Assembly (NCBI RefSeq): GCF_016862995.1
Contig: NZ_BOOA01000025.1
Span: 1 to 64,000, forward strand
From: Acrocarpospora phusangensis
GTDB taxonomy: Bacteria > Actinomycetota > Actinomycetes > Streptosporangiales > Streptosporangiaceae
DNA: 64,000 nucleotides
Reading direction: 5' to 3'
Below are positions 26,635-36,785 of the stretch, in pieces (the stretch's first letter is position 1; each line of letters starts with the position of its first letter). The position numbers were made by a program, and so were the translations under genes. The notes beneath the pieces were generated by a model. It made no database searches. It was given only the letters and a program-made list of their open reading frames with translations, and was not told the origin of the DNA.

Positions 26635-27570
26635 GTGGTCGTCGTCGGCACGTGGAATCTGGAGAACCTCTACCGGGCGGGTGGGGAGTTCGGGCCTCGG
26701 GACGAGGCCGCGTACGAGGCGAAACTGAAGGCGCTGGCCGGGACGATCACGCAGATCGGGCCGGACGTGCTGGGCGTGCAGGAGGTCGGCGAGCCGGAGG
26801 CGCTGGAGGACCTGGCCGGGCTCCTGGAAGGGGAGTGGCATCTGGCGCTCTCCCGCTACCCGGACGCGCGCGGCATCCGCGTCGGCTTCCTCAGCAGGCT
26901 CCCACTGACCGTCCTGCACGACGTGAGCGCGTTCCCGCGCCCGCTCGCCGCCGTCCAGACCGCCGACGGCGGTGACACCGTGGACCGCACCAGCCGGGGC
27001 ATGCTCGCCGTCCAGGCCGGCCCCGACCTGGTCGTGGCCGTCGCGCACCTCAAGTCCAAGCTGCTCTCCTACCCCGGCGGCCGGTTCGGCCCCCGCGACG
27101 AGGGCGAGCGCGCCCGCGTCGGCGCGTACGCGCTGATGCGGCGCACCGCGGAGGCCGTCACGTTACGCGGCCTGGCCGACGACATCCTGGACGGCCAGGG
27201 CGCGAGCCGCGCGCTGATCGTGCTCGGCGACCTGAACGACGAGGTCGCGGCGGCCACCACCCAGCTCCTGGTGGGCCCGCCCGGCTCCGAGATCGGCACG
27301 CCGGGCGAGCGGGTGCCCGACAAGGGCGACGGCTGGCGGCTGTGGAATCTCGCCCCGCGCATCCCCGAGGACGAACGGTTCTCCCGGGTCTACCACGGCC
27401 GCCGCGAGCTGATCGACCACATCCTGATCAGCCGTGCCCTGCTCGGCCGCGTCCAGGCGGTCCGCTCGGTCATCGACCACGGCCTGCCCTCCGTCGGCGA
27501 CCTCCCCGCCGTGCGGCGCGACACGCCTGATTCGGACCATGCCCCCATCACCGTCACTCTCGCCTTGTGA
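26635..27570 (+). CDS. Endonuclease/exonuclease/phosphatase-family protein
   Basis: 311 residues from GTG 26635. The EEP fold (PF03372) is clear: TWNLENLYRAGG, DVLGVQEVGEPEAL (metal-binding Glu), VAVAHLKSKL, LIVLGDLNDEVAAATTQLL and a final SDHAPITVTL with the catalytic Asp-His. No signal peptide, so a cytoplasmic phosphodiesterase or nuclease is more likely than a secreted one. The exact substrate cannot be told. Confidence 0.88.
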   Translation: MVVVGTWNLENLYRAGGEFGPRDEAAYEAKLKALAGTITQIGPDVLGVQEVGEPEALEDLAGLLEGEWHLALSRYPDARGIRVGFLSRLPLTVLHDVSAFPRPLAAVQTADGGDTVDRTSRGMLAVQAGPDLVVAVAHLKSKLLSYPGGRFGPRDEGERARVGAYALMRRTAEAVTLRGLADDILDGQGASRALIVLGDLNDEVAAATTQLLVGPPGSEIGTPGERVPDKGDGWRLWNLAPRIPEDERFSRVYHGRRELIDHILISRALLGRVQAVRSVIDHGLPSVGDLPAVRRDTPDSDHAPITVTLAL

Positions 27571-27582
27571 CACCATCGTTCT

Positions 27583-28674
27583 ATGCGCAAATCGGGGTGG
27601 CTGGCGGCGGGTCTGGCAGCGGCGGGGGCCGCCTGGCTGATGCGGGACATTCCGGCCGCGCTGGGCGCGGCCCCGGCCGGGAAACGCGCCGAGCGCGTCC
27701 GCCGCTCCCCCCAGTTCGACGGTACGGCGTTCCGCAACATCGACCCCACCACGGTCCCGCCCGCGGGCGAGAAGAAACCCATCATGCGCGACCTCATCGA
27801 GAGCCGCGAACACCGTAAACCGCACGGCCAGATCCCCGTCGTGACCCCCTCCGCCAAACCCCTGAGCAGTCTGGACGTCGTCTGGTACGGCCACGCCTCC
27901 ACCCTGGTCGAGATCGAGGGCCGCCGTGTCCTGTTCGACCCGATGTGGAGCGACCGCTGCTCCCCGGCGGCCCACCTCGGGCCCCGCCGCCTGCACCAGC
28001 CCCCGGCCCCGCTCGACACCCTGCCCCAGGTCGACGCGATCGTGATCTCCCACGACCACTACGACCACCTGGACATGCCCACCGTCCGCGCCCTGGTCGG
28101 CCTCCAGTCCGCGCCCTTCCTGGTCCCCCTCGGCGTCGGCGCCCACCTGGAGAAATGGGGCGTGCCGGCGTTCCGCATCGTGGAGCTCGACTGGGACGAG
28201 TCGGTCACCGTCGCCGGCCTGCGCCTGACCGTCACCGAGGCCCGCCATTTCTCCGGCCGCGGCCTGCGCCGCAACGGCACCCTCTGGGGCTCCTGGGTGG
28301 TGACGGGCACCTCCCGCCGCGTCTTCTACACCGGCGACTCCGGCTACTTCCCCGGCTACGCGACCATCGGCGAACGCCACGGCCCCTTCGACCTGGCCCT
28401 CATCCAGATTGGCGCGTACAGCCCGAGCTGGCCGGACATCCACATGACCCCGGAGGAGGCCGTCGCCGCCCACCTCGACCTGCGGGCCGGGCTGCTCGTC
28501 CCGGTGCACTGGTGCACCTTCGTCCTGTCCTTCCACCCGTGGGGCGAGCCCGTCGACCGCCTGTGGCGCGAGGCCAAGGCCCGGGGCGTACGGCTGGCCG
28601 TGCCGAAACCGGGGGAGCGGGTCGCCGTGGACCAGCCGCCACTGGTCGACGGATGGTGGCAGTCCATCGCCTGA
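27583..28674 (+). CDS. MBL-fold metallohydrolase (NAPE-PLD-like)
   Basis: 363 residues, 12 nt after the previous gene. An N-terminal hydrophobic segment (GWLAAGLAAAGAAWLM) precedes a metallo-beta-lactamase fold with ISHDHYDHLD as the metal motif, plus WYGHASTLVEIEGRRVLFDP, FYTGDSGYFPG and VPVHWCTFVLSFHPW. This layout matches NAPE-PLD/UlaG-like phosphodiesterase-type hydrolases in bacteria. Probably membrane-associated; substrate unknown. Confidence 0.9.
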   Translation: MRKSGWLAAGLAAAGAAWLMRDIPAALGAAPAGKRAERVRRSPQFDGTAFRNIDPTTVPPAGEKKPIMRDLIESREHRKPHGQIPVVTPSAKPLSSLDVVWYGHASTLVEIEGRRVLFDPMWSDRCSPAAHLGPRRLHQPPAPLDTLPQVDAIVISHDHYDHLDMPTVRALVGLQSAPFLVPLGVGAHLEKWGVPAFRIVELDWDESVTVAGLRLTVTEARHFSGRGLRRNGTLWGSWVVTGTSRRVFYTGDSGYFPGYATIGERHGPFDLALIQIGAYSPSWPDIHMTPEEAVAAHLDLRAGLLVPVHWCTFVLSFHPWGEPVDRLWREAKARGVRLAVPKPGERVAVDQPPLVDGWWQSIA

Positions 28675-28740
28675 ACCCCGGGACGCCTAGAACCCCAGTA
28701 CGATTGCCGGGCACATGACGTCCGGTAGGGGGAGAGCTTA

Positions 28741-29091
28741 GTGGCGGAGAAGGTCATCCTGATTGATGATCTCGATCAGTCCGAGGGCGAAGACGTGGTC
28801 CGGCGGGAGTTCCAGCTCCTGCAGCGTACGTTCGCGATCGACCTGTCGGAGGCGAACAACGCGCGGCTGGCCGAGGCGGTCGGCCTGATCGAACTGGCGG
28901 TGGAGCGGGGCCGCGAGGTCAAGCAGGCGACCAGGGCGCGCAAGGCGCCCGAGGCGACGCGGCTCCAGGGGCACACCAACACCGACGTCCGGGAGTGGGC
29001 CCGGGAGCAGGGCATCGAGGTGCCCGCCCGGGGCAAGCTGCCGGACGAGGTGATCGACAAGTTCCTCGCCGCGCTGCCGGGAGAGTCCTGA
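28741..29091 (+). CDS. Lsr2-family nucleoid-associated protein, variant
   Basis: 116 residues from GTG 28741, with a GGGGGAGAG ribosome site. The N-terminal part (KVILIDDLDQSEGEDVVRREFQLLQRTFAIDLSEANNARLAEAV) is an Lsr2-like dimerisation region and the C-terminus (VREWAREQGIEVPARGKLPDEVIDKFL) the DNA-binding domain. Lsr2 inserts an RGR loop into AT-rich minor grooves and silences acquired DNA; here the loop reads RGK. Together with sequence divergence from standard Lsr2 this suggests a second, specialised paralogue. It forms an operon with the PHP gene (3-nt gap). Confidence 0.85.
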   Translation: MAEKVILIDDLDQSEGEDVVRREFQLLQRTFAIDLSEANNARLAEAVGLIELAVERGREVKQATRARKAPEATRLQGHTNTDVREWAREQGIEVPARGKLPDEVIDKFLAALPGES

Positions 29092-29094
29092 CCG

Positions 29095-29928
29095 GTGCGG
29101 ATCGACCTGCACAGCCACAGCACCGCCTCGGACGGGACCGAGCGTCCCGCCGAGGTGGTGCGGCGGGCGCGGGCGGCCGGGCTGGACGTGCTGGCGCTCA
29201 CCGACCACGACGGCGTCGGAGGGCACCGGGAGGCGATCGAGGCGCTCCCCGAAGGGCTGACGCTGGTTCCCGGCATGGAGCTGTCGTGCCGCAGGGACGG
29301 GATGAGCGTGCACCTGCTGGCGTACTTGTTCGACGAGGGGAACGCCGAGCTGGCGGCCGAGCTTGAGCTGATCAGGGCCGCCCGTGACGACCGGGCGGCC
29401 GCGATGGTGGCCAGGATCGCCGAGCTGGGCGTGCCGATCACGCTGGACATGGTCACGGCCATCGCCGGAGGCGGCGTGATCGGCCGCCCGCACATCGCTC
29501 GCGCCGTGGTGGCGGCCGGCGCCGTCCCGACCGTCGAGGACGCCTTCACGCCCGAGTGGATCGGCACCGGCGGCCGGGCCCACGTCTCCCGCTACGCGCT
29601 GGATCCCGTCCGCGCGGTCCTCCTCACCCGTGCCGCCGGCGGCACGGCCGTCCTGGCGCACCCGCGCGCCGCCAGACGCGGCCGGACCGTGCCCGACGCG
29701 TGGATCGCCGAGATGGCCGCCGCCGGGCTCGCCGGCGTCGAGGCCGACCACCCCGACCACACCTCCGAGGCCCGCGCCGAAATCCGCGCCCTCGCGGCCG
29801 ACCTGGACCTGATCGTCACCGGGTCGAGCGACGACCACGGCAGCCTGACCGGCCACCGCCTCGGCTGCGAGACCACCAGCCCCGACCAGTACGAGCGGCT
29901 CCTCGCCTCCAGATCAGCGACCCTCTAG
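29095..29928 (+). CDS. PHP-domain metal-dependent phosphoesterase
   Basis: 277 residues from GTG 29095. The PHP motifs are intact: IDLHSHSTASDGT at the start, ALTDHDGVGG, GMELSCR, and late GSSDDHG (metal ligands His/Asp). Related proteins include 3',5'-nucleoside bisphosphate phosphatases (YciV/TrpH type). Coupled to lsr2. Its 3' end lies in a 16-bp tandem duplication, and the C-terminal residues SATL come from the first copy. Confidence 0.9.
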   Translation: MRIDLHSHSTASDGTERPAEVVRRARAAGLDVLALTDHDGVGGHREAIEALPEGLTLVPGMELSCRRDGMSVHLLAYLFDEGNAELAAELELIRAARDDRAAAMVARIAELGVPITLDMVTAIAGGGVIGRPHIARAVVAAGAVPTVEDAFTPEWIGTGGRAHVSRYALDPVRAVLLTRAAGGTAVLAHPRAARRGRTVPDAWIAEMAAAGLAGVEADHPDHTSEARAEIRALAADLDLIVTGSSDDHGSLTGHRLGCETTSPDQYERLLASRSATL

Positions 29929-29942
29929 ATCAGCGACCCTCT
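29911..29942. repeat. 16-bp tandem duplication spanning two stop codons
   Basis: AGATCAGCGACCCTCT occurs twice in a row (29911-29926 and 29927-29942), followed by AGATCAGTGAC. The PHP gene stop (TAG ending at 29928) and the convergent hydrolase stop (29941-29943) both lie at copy junctions, so the duplication has fixed the ends of two convergent genes with only 12 bp between them. Confidence 0.9.
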
Positions 29943-30552
29943 AGATCAGTGACAGGGCGAACTCGGTGGTCAGGCGGTGCCAGAGGCCGGGATGGCGGAG
30001 CATCGCGTGGCCCTCGCCCGGGATGTCGATCATGCGGACGTCGGCGGCGACCTGGCGGGCACGCTCCGCGTACGCGCGGGTGGCGGCCAGGGTCGTGGTC
30101 CGGTCGGCGGTGCCGTGCACGAAGAGCACATGCCGCCCGGCCAGCTGGGCGACGGGTTCCCCCGCGGGGACCCAGGGCGCGAGGGCCGCGACCCCGGCCA
30201 CGTTCGGGTTCCCGGCCACCCGCAGCGCCGTACGGCCGCCCATGGAGTGCCCGACCAGGATCACCGGCACGTCGTACGTGTTCCGCAGCCGGGCCAGGAT
30301 CTCGTTGACGTCGGCCACCGGCGAGGCCTCCGAGCCGTTCCAGCCGCGCACCCGGTAGCGCACCCGCCAGACGGCCAGGCCCCGGTGCGCGCCCGCCCGG
30401 GTGAGCGCCCAGGCGAACGGGAGCATGCGGAGCACCGCGAGCTGCCTGCCGCTGGTCGGGCCGTGCCCGACCTCCTGGCCGCCGTGCAGGACCAGGGCGA
30501 CACCCTTCACCTCGCCCCGCGCGGGGGTCACCTCGACGACGGGCTCACGCAT
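29941..30552 (-). CDS. Alpha/beta hydrolase, dienelactone-hydrolase-like
   Basis: 203 residues. The nucleophile elbow GHSMGG, an Asp in HGTADRTTTL and a His in GEGHAML form a plausible triad. The beginning KGVALVLHGGQE supplies the oxyanion region. No signal peptide. Substrate unknown; small alpha/beta hydrolases of this kind are esterases. It converges with the PHP gene. Confidence 0.88.
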   Translation of the reverse strand: MREPVVEVTPARGEVKGVALVLHGGQEVGHGPTSGRQLAVLRMLPFAWALTRAGAHRGLAVWRVRYRVRGWNGSEASPVADVNEILARLRNTYDVPVILVGHSMGGRTALRVAGNPNVAGVAALAPWVPAGEPVAQLAGRHVLFVHGTADRTTTLAATRAYAERARQVAADVRMIDIPGEGHAMLRHPGLWHRLTTEFALSLI

Positions 30553-30716
30553 CGCGGCCGCCCTCGCGCGCCGATCGGACGGCCCGCGTGGTGGCGGGCC
30601 GGGTCTCCAGGTGGGTGGACAGGCTTACTCCCCAGGTCGATTACGGCGGCCGGGGGATCGCTCCCCCACGGCACGGAGCGTACCTGGTGAGGAGGGGTCC
30701 GCACGCCCCGCACGGG

Positions 30717-31484
30717 TCAGGGGAGGGTGAGGATCCGGGGGCCGTCGTCGGTGATCGCGACCGTGTGCTCGACGTGCACGGCGCGGGTGCCGTCGGAGCT
30801 GCGCAGGCCCCAGCCGTCGGCCGCCGCGTAGTACGAGCCGGAGCCGCCGGACACGAACATGGGCTCGATGGCCAGGGTGAGACCCGGGCGCAGCACCAGG
30901 CCCCGGCCCGGGCGGCCCTCGTTGCGGACGAACGGGGGCTCGTGCATGTGGCGGCCGATGCCGTGGCCGCCGAAGTCGTCCATGATGCCGTATCCGGCGG
31001 CGCGGCCCACCTGGCCGACGGCGTGCTCGACGTCGCCCAGCCGGTTGCCGGGCACGGCCGCCTTGATCGCCGCCTCCAGCGCCTCCCCGGCCACGTCGAT
31101 CATCCGCAGGTCCTCGGCCGATCCGGTGCCGACGATCGTGCTGAACGCCGCGTCACCCGCCCATCCGTCCAGGTACGCCCCGAAATCGATGGTCAGCAGG
31201 TCCCCGTCCCGCACCTGGTAGCGGTCCGGGATGCCGTGGACGATCACGTCGTTCACCGAGGCGCAGATCACGGCGGGGAAGGGCGTCGGCGCGAAGGCGG
31301 GCTGGTAGTTCAGGAACGCCGACGTGGCCTTGCTCTCCTTGAGGATCGTGGCCGCGATCTCGTTCAGCTCGGTCAGCCGTACGCCGGGGGCGACCGCGTC
31401 CTTCATGGCGGCCAGGGCGCGGCCGACCACGCGGCCCGCCTCCCGCATGGCGTCCAGCTCGCCGCTCGTCTTGATTTCGACCAT
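30717..31484 (-). CDS. map: Methionine aminopeptidase, type I
   Basis: 255 residues. Removes the initiator Met from new proteins. All five metal ligands are recognisable: Asp in TIDFGAYLDG and GDAAFS, His in GHGIGRHMHE, Glu in IEPMF and VEHTVAI. No N-terminal zinc-finger extension. Actinomycetes usually carry more than one copy; this one is outside the ribosomal-protein cluster, so it is probably an additional isozyme. It diverges from a small HTH gene, with an inverted repeat between them. Confidence 0.94.
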   Translation of the reverse strand: MVEIKTSGELDAMREAGRVVGRALAAMKDAVAPGVRLTELNEIAATILKESKATSAFLNYQPAFAPTPFPAVICASVNDVIVHGIPDRYQVRDGDLLTIDFGAYLDGWAGDAAFSTIVGTGSAEDLRMIDVAGEALEAAIKAAVPGNRLGDVEHAVGQVGRAAGYGIMDDFGGHGIGRHMHEPPFVRNEGRPGRGLVLRPGLTLAIEPMFVSGGSGSYYAAADGWGLRSSDGTRAVHVEHTVAITDDGPRILTLP

Positions 31485-31506
31485 GACTCCTCCACCGGGC
31501 TACCCA

Positions 31507-31528
31507 ATAGTTATACCGGTATTGTTAT
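31507..31528. promoter_or_regulatory. Inverted repeat between map and a small HTH gene
   Basis: ATA-N3-ATACCGGTAT-N3-TAT is symmetrical over 22 bp around the palindrome ATACCGGTAT (31513-31522). It lies 23 bp from the map start and about 10 bp before TACGAT, the likely -10 of the HTH gene. A bound repressor could control both genes. Confidence 0.6.
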
Positions 31529-31550
31529 CACAGTTGCTACGATGTTCCGC

Positions 31551-31805
31551 ATGGTGCGACCTTCGCTCTCCGAACTGGATCACGAACGCGGCCACCGGCT
31601 CGGCCGCCTCCTCCGCCAGGCCCGGGGGGATCGCAGCATGCCGGAGGTGGCCGCCGCCGCCGGGCTCTCCGCGGAGACCCTCCGCAAGATCGAGACCGGC
31701 CGCGTGCCCACGCCCGCCTTCTTCACCGTCGCCGCCCTCGGCCAAGCCCTGGGCATCTCGCTCGACGTCCTGGCCCAAGCCTGCGCGGACGAGCGGGCCG
31801 CCTGA
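31551..31805 (+). CDS. Small XRE-type helix-turn-helix regulator
   Basis: 84 residues. The HTH is RSMPEVAAAAGLSAETLRKIETGRVPTP (with the Cro/C1-type turn GLSAET), preceded by a helix and followed by FTVAALGQALGISLDVLAQ. There is no sensor domain. ATG 31551 lies 7 nt after TACGAT (31538-31543), so the mRNA may start at the ATG itself; ATG 31542, in frame, would fall inside the -10. Probably autoregulated through the inverted repeat just upstream; map is a possible second target. Confidence 0.82.
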   Translation: MVRPSLSELDHERGHRLGRLLRQARGDRSMPEVAAAAGLSAETLRKIETGRVPTPAFFTVAALGQALGISLDVLAQACADERAA

Positions 31806-31962
31806 TCGCGGGCACCGACCGCGACTGACAGGGCCTCACGGTGCACCGGCTCCGCGGCGCCGGATGCTGGCGCGGCGACGCAGGGTCGGCCGGGCGCGGC
31901 ATGCGCGAAATCCGCCGGCCAAGGCCATCGGGCCAGGCCGGCGGGCGAACGCACAGGATGGG

Positions 31963-34290
31963 TCAGCGGTCGCGTTTGCCCTGGTTGTTGAGGCCCGCGC
32001 GGCGGAGGGCTTCGGCCATGGCCCCGCCGGGCGGCGGGGCGGAGTCGCGGCCCGAGCCCCGGTTCTGGCGGGGGTTCTGCTGCCTGCCGCCCTGCCTGGG
32101 CTGCCGGGACTCGCCGCGCGGGGACGGCACGGCCTTCGCCGCCTCGTCCTCCAGGCGCAGGGTCAGCGAGATGCGCTTGCGCGGGATGTCCACGTCGAGC
32201 ACCTTCACCCGGACGATGTCGCCCGGCTTCACCACATCCCGGGGATCCTTCACGAAATTCGAGGACATGGCCGACACGTGCACGAGCCCGTCCTGGTGTA
32301 CGCCGACGTCCACGAACGCCCCGAACGCGGCCACGTTGGTGACCACGCCCTCCAGGATCAGCCCCGGCTTCAGGTCGCTGATCTTGTCGATGCCGTCCTT
32401 GAAGGTGGCCGTCTTGAACGCCGGCCGGGGGTCACGGCCGGGCTTCTCCAGCTCCTTGAGGATGTCGGACACGGTCGGCAGGCCGAAGGTGTCGTCCACG
32501 AAGTCCGACGGGTTCAGCTTGCGCAGCTTCGCAGTGTCGCCGATCAGCGACTTCAGGTCCCCGCCCGCCAGGATCCGCCGCACCACCGGGTACGCCTCCG
32601 GGTGCACGCTGGACGCGTCCAGCGGATCGTCCCCGCCCGGGATGCGCAGGAACCCGGCGCACTGCTCGAACGCCTTCGGCCCGAGCCGCGCCACGTCCTT
32701 CAGCGCCCGCCGGGACCGGAAGGGACCGTTCGCGTCCCGGTGCAGAACGATGTTCTCGGCCAGCCCGGAGCCGATCCCGGACACCCGGGTCAGCAGCGGC
32801 GCGGAGGCCGTGTTCACGTCCACGCCGACCGCGTTCACGCAGTCCTCCACCACCGCGTCCAGCGACCGCGACAGCTTCAGCTCCGACAGGTCGTGCTGGT
32901 ACTGCCCGACCCCGATGGACTTGGGATCGATCTTGACCAGCTCGGCCAGCGGATCCTGGAGCCGCCGGGCGATCGACACCGCGCCGCGCAGCGACACGTC
33001 CAGCCCGGGCAGCTCCTGCGAGGCGTACGAGGAGGCGGAGTAGACCGACGCCCCCGCCTCCGACACGACGATCTTGGTCAGGCCCGGCATCAGCTTCAGC
33101 AGGTCGCCGGCGAGCTTGTCGGTCTCCCTGGACGCGGTGCCGTTGCCGATGGCGATCAGCTCGACGCCGTGCTTCTGCGCCAGCGCCCCGAGTACGGCGA
33201 TCGACTGGTCCCACTGCCGCCGCGGCTCGTGCGGGTAGATCGTGGCGGTCTCGACGACCTTGCCGGTCGCGTCGACCACGGCCACCTTCACGCCCGTACG
33301 CAAGCCGGGGTCGAGGCCCATCGTCGGGCGGGTCCCGGCGGGGGCGGCCAGCAGCAGGTCGCGCAGGTTGGCCGCGAACACCCGGACGGCCTCGTCCTCG
33401 GCCGCCTGCCACAGGCGCGTCCGCAGGTCGATGCCCAGGTGCACGAGCACCCGGGTCCGCCACGCCCAGCGCACCGTGTCCAGCAGCCAGCGATCGCCCG
33501 CCCGGCCCTGGTCCGCGACGCCGAACCGGCGGGCGATGCGCTGCTCGAACGTGCTCGGCCCCTCCTGCGGCTCCTCCGGCTCCAGGGTCAGCGAGAGGAT
33601 CTCCTCCTTCTCGCCCCGGAACATGGCCAGGATGCGGTGGGAGGGCAGCTTGGCGAACGGCTCGCCGAAGGAGAAGTAGTCGGAGAACTTGGCCCCGGCC
33701 TCCTCCTTGCCCTCCTTGACCTGGGCCAGCAGCCGGCCGCGCGTCCACATGCTCTCGCGCAGCTCGCCGATCAGGTCGGCGTCCTCGCCGAAGCGCTCGA
33801 TCAGGATCGCCCGCGCGCCCTCCAGGGCCGCCGCCGCGTCGGCCACTCCCTCGCCGACGTAACCGGCCGCGGTGGCCGCCGGGTCCAGCGTCGGGTCGCC
33901 GAGCAGCTGGTCGGCCAGCGGCTCCAGCCCGGCCTCCCGGGCGATCTGCGCCTTGGTCCGCCGCTTCGGCTTGTACGGCAGGTAGATGTCCTCCAGCCGC
34001 GCCTTCGAGTCGGCCGCCATGATCTGCGCCCGCAGCGCGTCGTCCAGCTTGCCCTGCGACTCGATCGACTCCAGGATCGCGCTCCGGCGCTCCTCCAGCT
34101 CGCGCAGGTAGCGCAGCCGCTCCTCCAGCGACCGCAGCTGCGCGTCGTCGAGCATCTCGGTCGCTTCCTTGCGATACCGCGCGATGAACGGCACCGTGGC
34201 CCCGCCGTCGAGCAGCTCCACGGCCGCGGCCACCTGCCGCTCCCGCACACCGAGCTCCTCGGCGATCCGCTGGTTGATCGAAGTCGTCAC
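31963..34290 (-). CDS. Tex-like RNA-binding protein (S1 domain)
   Basis: 775 residues, the usual Tex length. In order: N-terminal helical domain ([20 protein letters not shown]), a YqgF/RuvC-like domain around [18 protein letters not shown], helix-hairpin-helix motifs ([38 protein letters not shown]), and a C-terminal S1 domain near residues 640-710 ([26 protein letters not shown]), then a basic disordered tail ([17 protein letters not shown]). Tex proteins associate with RNA polymerase and transcript processing. No operon partner is evident. Confidence 0.93.
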   Translation of the reverse strand: MTTSINQRIAEELGVRERQVAAAVELLDGGATVPFIARYRKEATEMLDDAQLRSLEERLRYLRELEERRSAILESIESQGKLDDALRAQIMAADSKARLEDIYLPYKPKRRTKAQIAREAGLEPLADQLLGDPTLDPAATAAGYVGEGVADAAAALEGARAILIERFGEDADLIGELRESMWTRGRLLAQVKEGKEEAGAKFSDYFSFGEPFAKLPSHRILAMFRGEKEEILSLTLEPEEPQEGPSTFEQRIARRFGVADQGRAGDRWLLDTVRWAWRTRVLVHLGIDLRTRLWQAAEDEAVRVFAANLRDLLLAAPAGTRPTMGLDPGLRTGVKVAVVDATGKVVETATIYPHEPRRQWDQSIAVLGALAQKHGVELIAIGNGTASRETDKLAGDLLKLMPGLTKIVVSEAGASVYSASSYASQELPGLDVSLRGAVSIARRLQDPLAELVKIDPKSIGVGQYQHDLSELKLSRSLDAVVEDCVNAVGVDVNTASAPLLTRVSGIGSGLAENIVLHRDANGPFRSRRALKDVARLGPKAFEQCAGFLRIPGGDDPLDASSVHPEAYPVVRRILAGGDLKSLIGDTAKLRKLNPSDFVDDTFGLPTVSDILKELEKPGRDPRPAFKTATFKDGIDKISDLKPGLILEGVVTNVAAFGAFVDVGVHQDGLVHVSAMSSNFVKDPRDVVKPGDIVRVKVLDVDIPRKRISLTLRLEDEAAKAVPSPRGESRQPRQGGRQQNPRQNRGSGRDSAPPPGGAMAEALRRAGLNNQGKRDR

Positions 34291-34341
34291 CCGGCTATTC
34301 TGCCCGACCGCGGGCCCGCGCCGGCCCCCGGCGACGGGAAA

Positions 34342-34373
34342 GGCCCGCCGGAGAGGGGGCGCTCCGGCGGGCC
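34342..34373. terminator. Hairpin downstream of chitinase, upstream of tex
   Basis: A 12-bp inverted repeat (GGCCCGCCGGAG at 34342-34353 and CTCCGGCGGGCC at 34362-34373) with an 8-nt loop. It lies between the leftward chitinase and tex genes and can stop readthrough from the chitinase. Confidence 0.7.
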
Positions 34374-34376
34374 CGA

Positions 34377-34405
34377 CCCGGGCGGATCACAGGGATCCGC
34401 CCGGG
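34377..34405. terminator. First hairpin after chitinase stop
   Basis: CCCGGGCGGATC (34377-34388) pairs with GATCCGCCCGGG (34394-34405) across a 5-nt loop. It begins 8 bp after the chitinase stop codon and stands in tandem with the hairpin at 34342-34373, so chitinase transcription is doubly terminated. Confidence 0.75.
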
Positions 34406-34412
34406 TTTCCGG

Positions 34413-36389
<1,977 letters not shown>

Positions 36390-36548
36390 CTGTGTGCTGC
36401 TCCACGTCCATGGGGGGATGGGAATGTCGCGGGACGCGTGTGCACGGCCGACCGGGCTCGGGCGGGCACTCCGGGGTGCATCGGGTGGATCGCATGTTGG
36501 GCAGGCGGAGATCGCGACATGACGCGTGGTTCCTAGCTGCGGTATCCG

Positions 36549-36572
36549 AGGAAACTAATAGGAAGCTTTCCT
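36549..36572. promoter_or_regulatory. Candidate AGGAA-type operator upstream of chitinase
   Basis: AGGAA-GCT-TTCCT (36560-36572) is an inverted repeat, and AGGAAAC at 36549-36555 is a further half site. It lies in the AT-rich stretch 160-180 bp before the chitinase start. Function as an operator is suggested only by position and symmetry. Confidence 0.45.
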
Positions 36573-36611
36573 TTTAATTGCAGCGAACGTAACCCGCCCG
36601 CCGTTTCGTCG

Positions 36612-36785
36612 TCAATAACCGGCCCGCAGCGAACGCCAGATGGGGTCGGGCAGCAGCCGGGCGGCCTCGGCCAGGTCGGCCCTGCCCTTGGCGTGCAGGC
36701 CGGCGCTGACCTGGGCGACGCGGCCGAGGACGTCCTCCAGCAGGTGGTTGAGGAGGAAGAGCGCGAGGTGGTTTGGAGCGACTCT
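36612..36785 (-). pseudogene. Start-less coding fragment behind recQ
   Basis: Directly after the recQ TAG, and in the same frame, 57 codons run to a TGA at 36612-36614. They give a well-behaved sequence: NHLALFLLNHLLEDVLG, then VSAGLHAKGRADLAEAA and LLPDPIWRSLRAGY. There is no ATG, GTG or TTG start in it. Amino-acid use and GC3 look coding, so it is either the 3' remnant of a truncated gene or a readthrough extension of recQ. I do not recognise the family. Confidence 0.4.
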
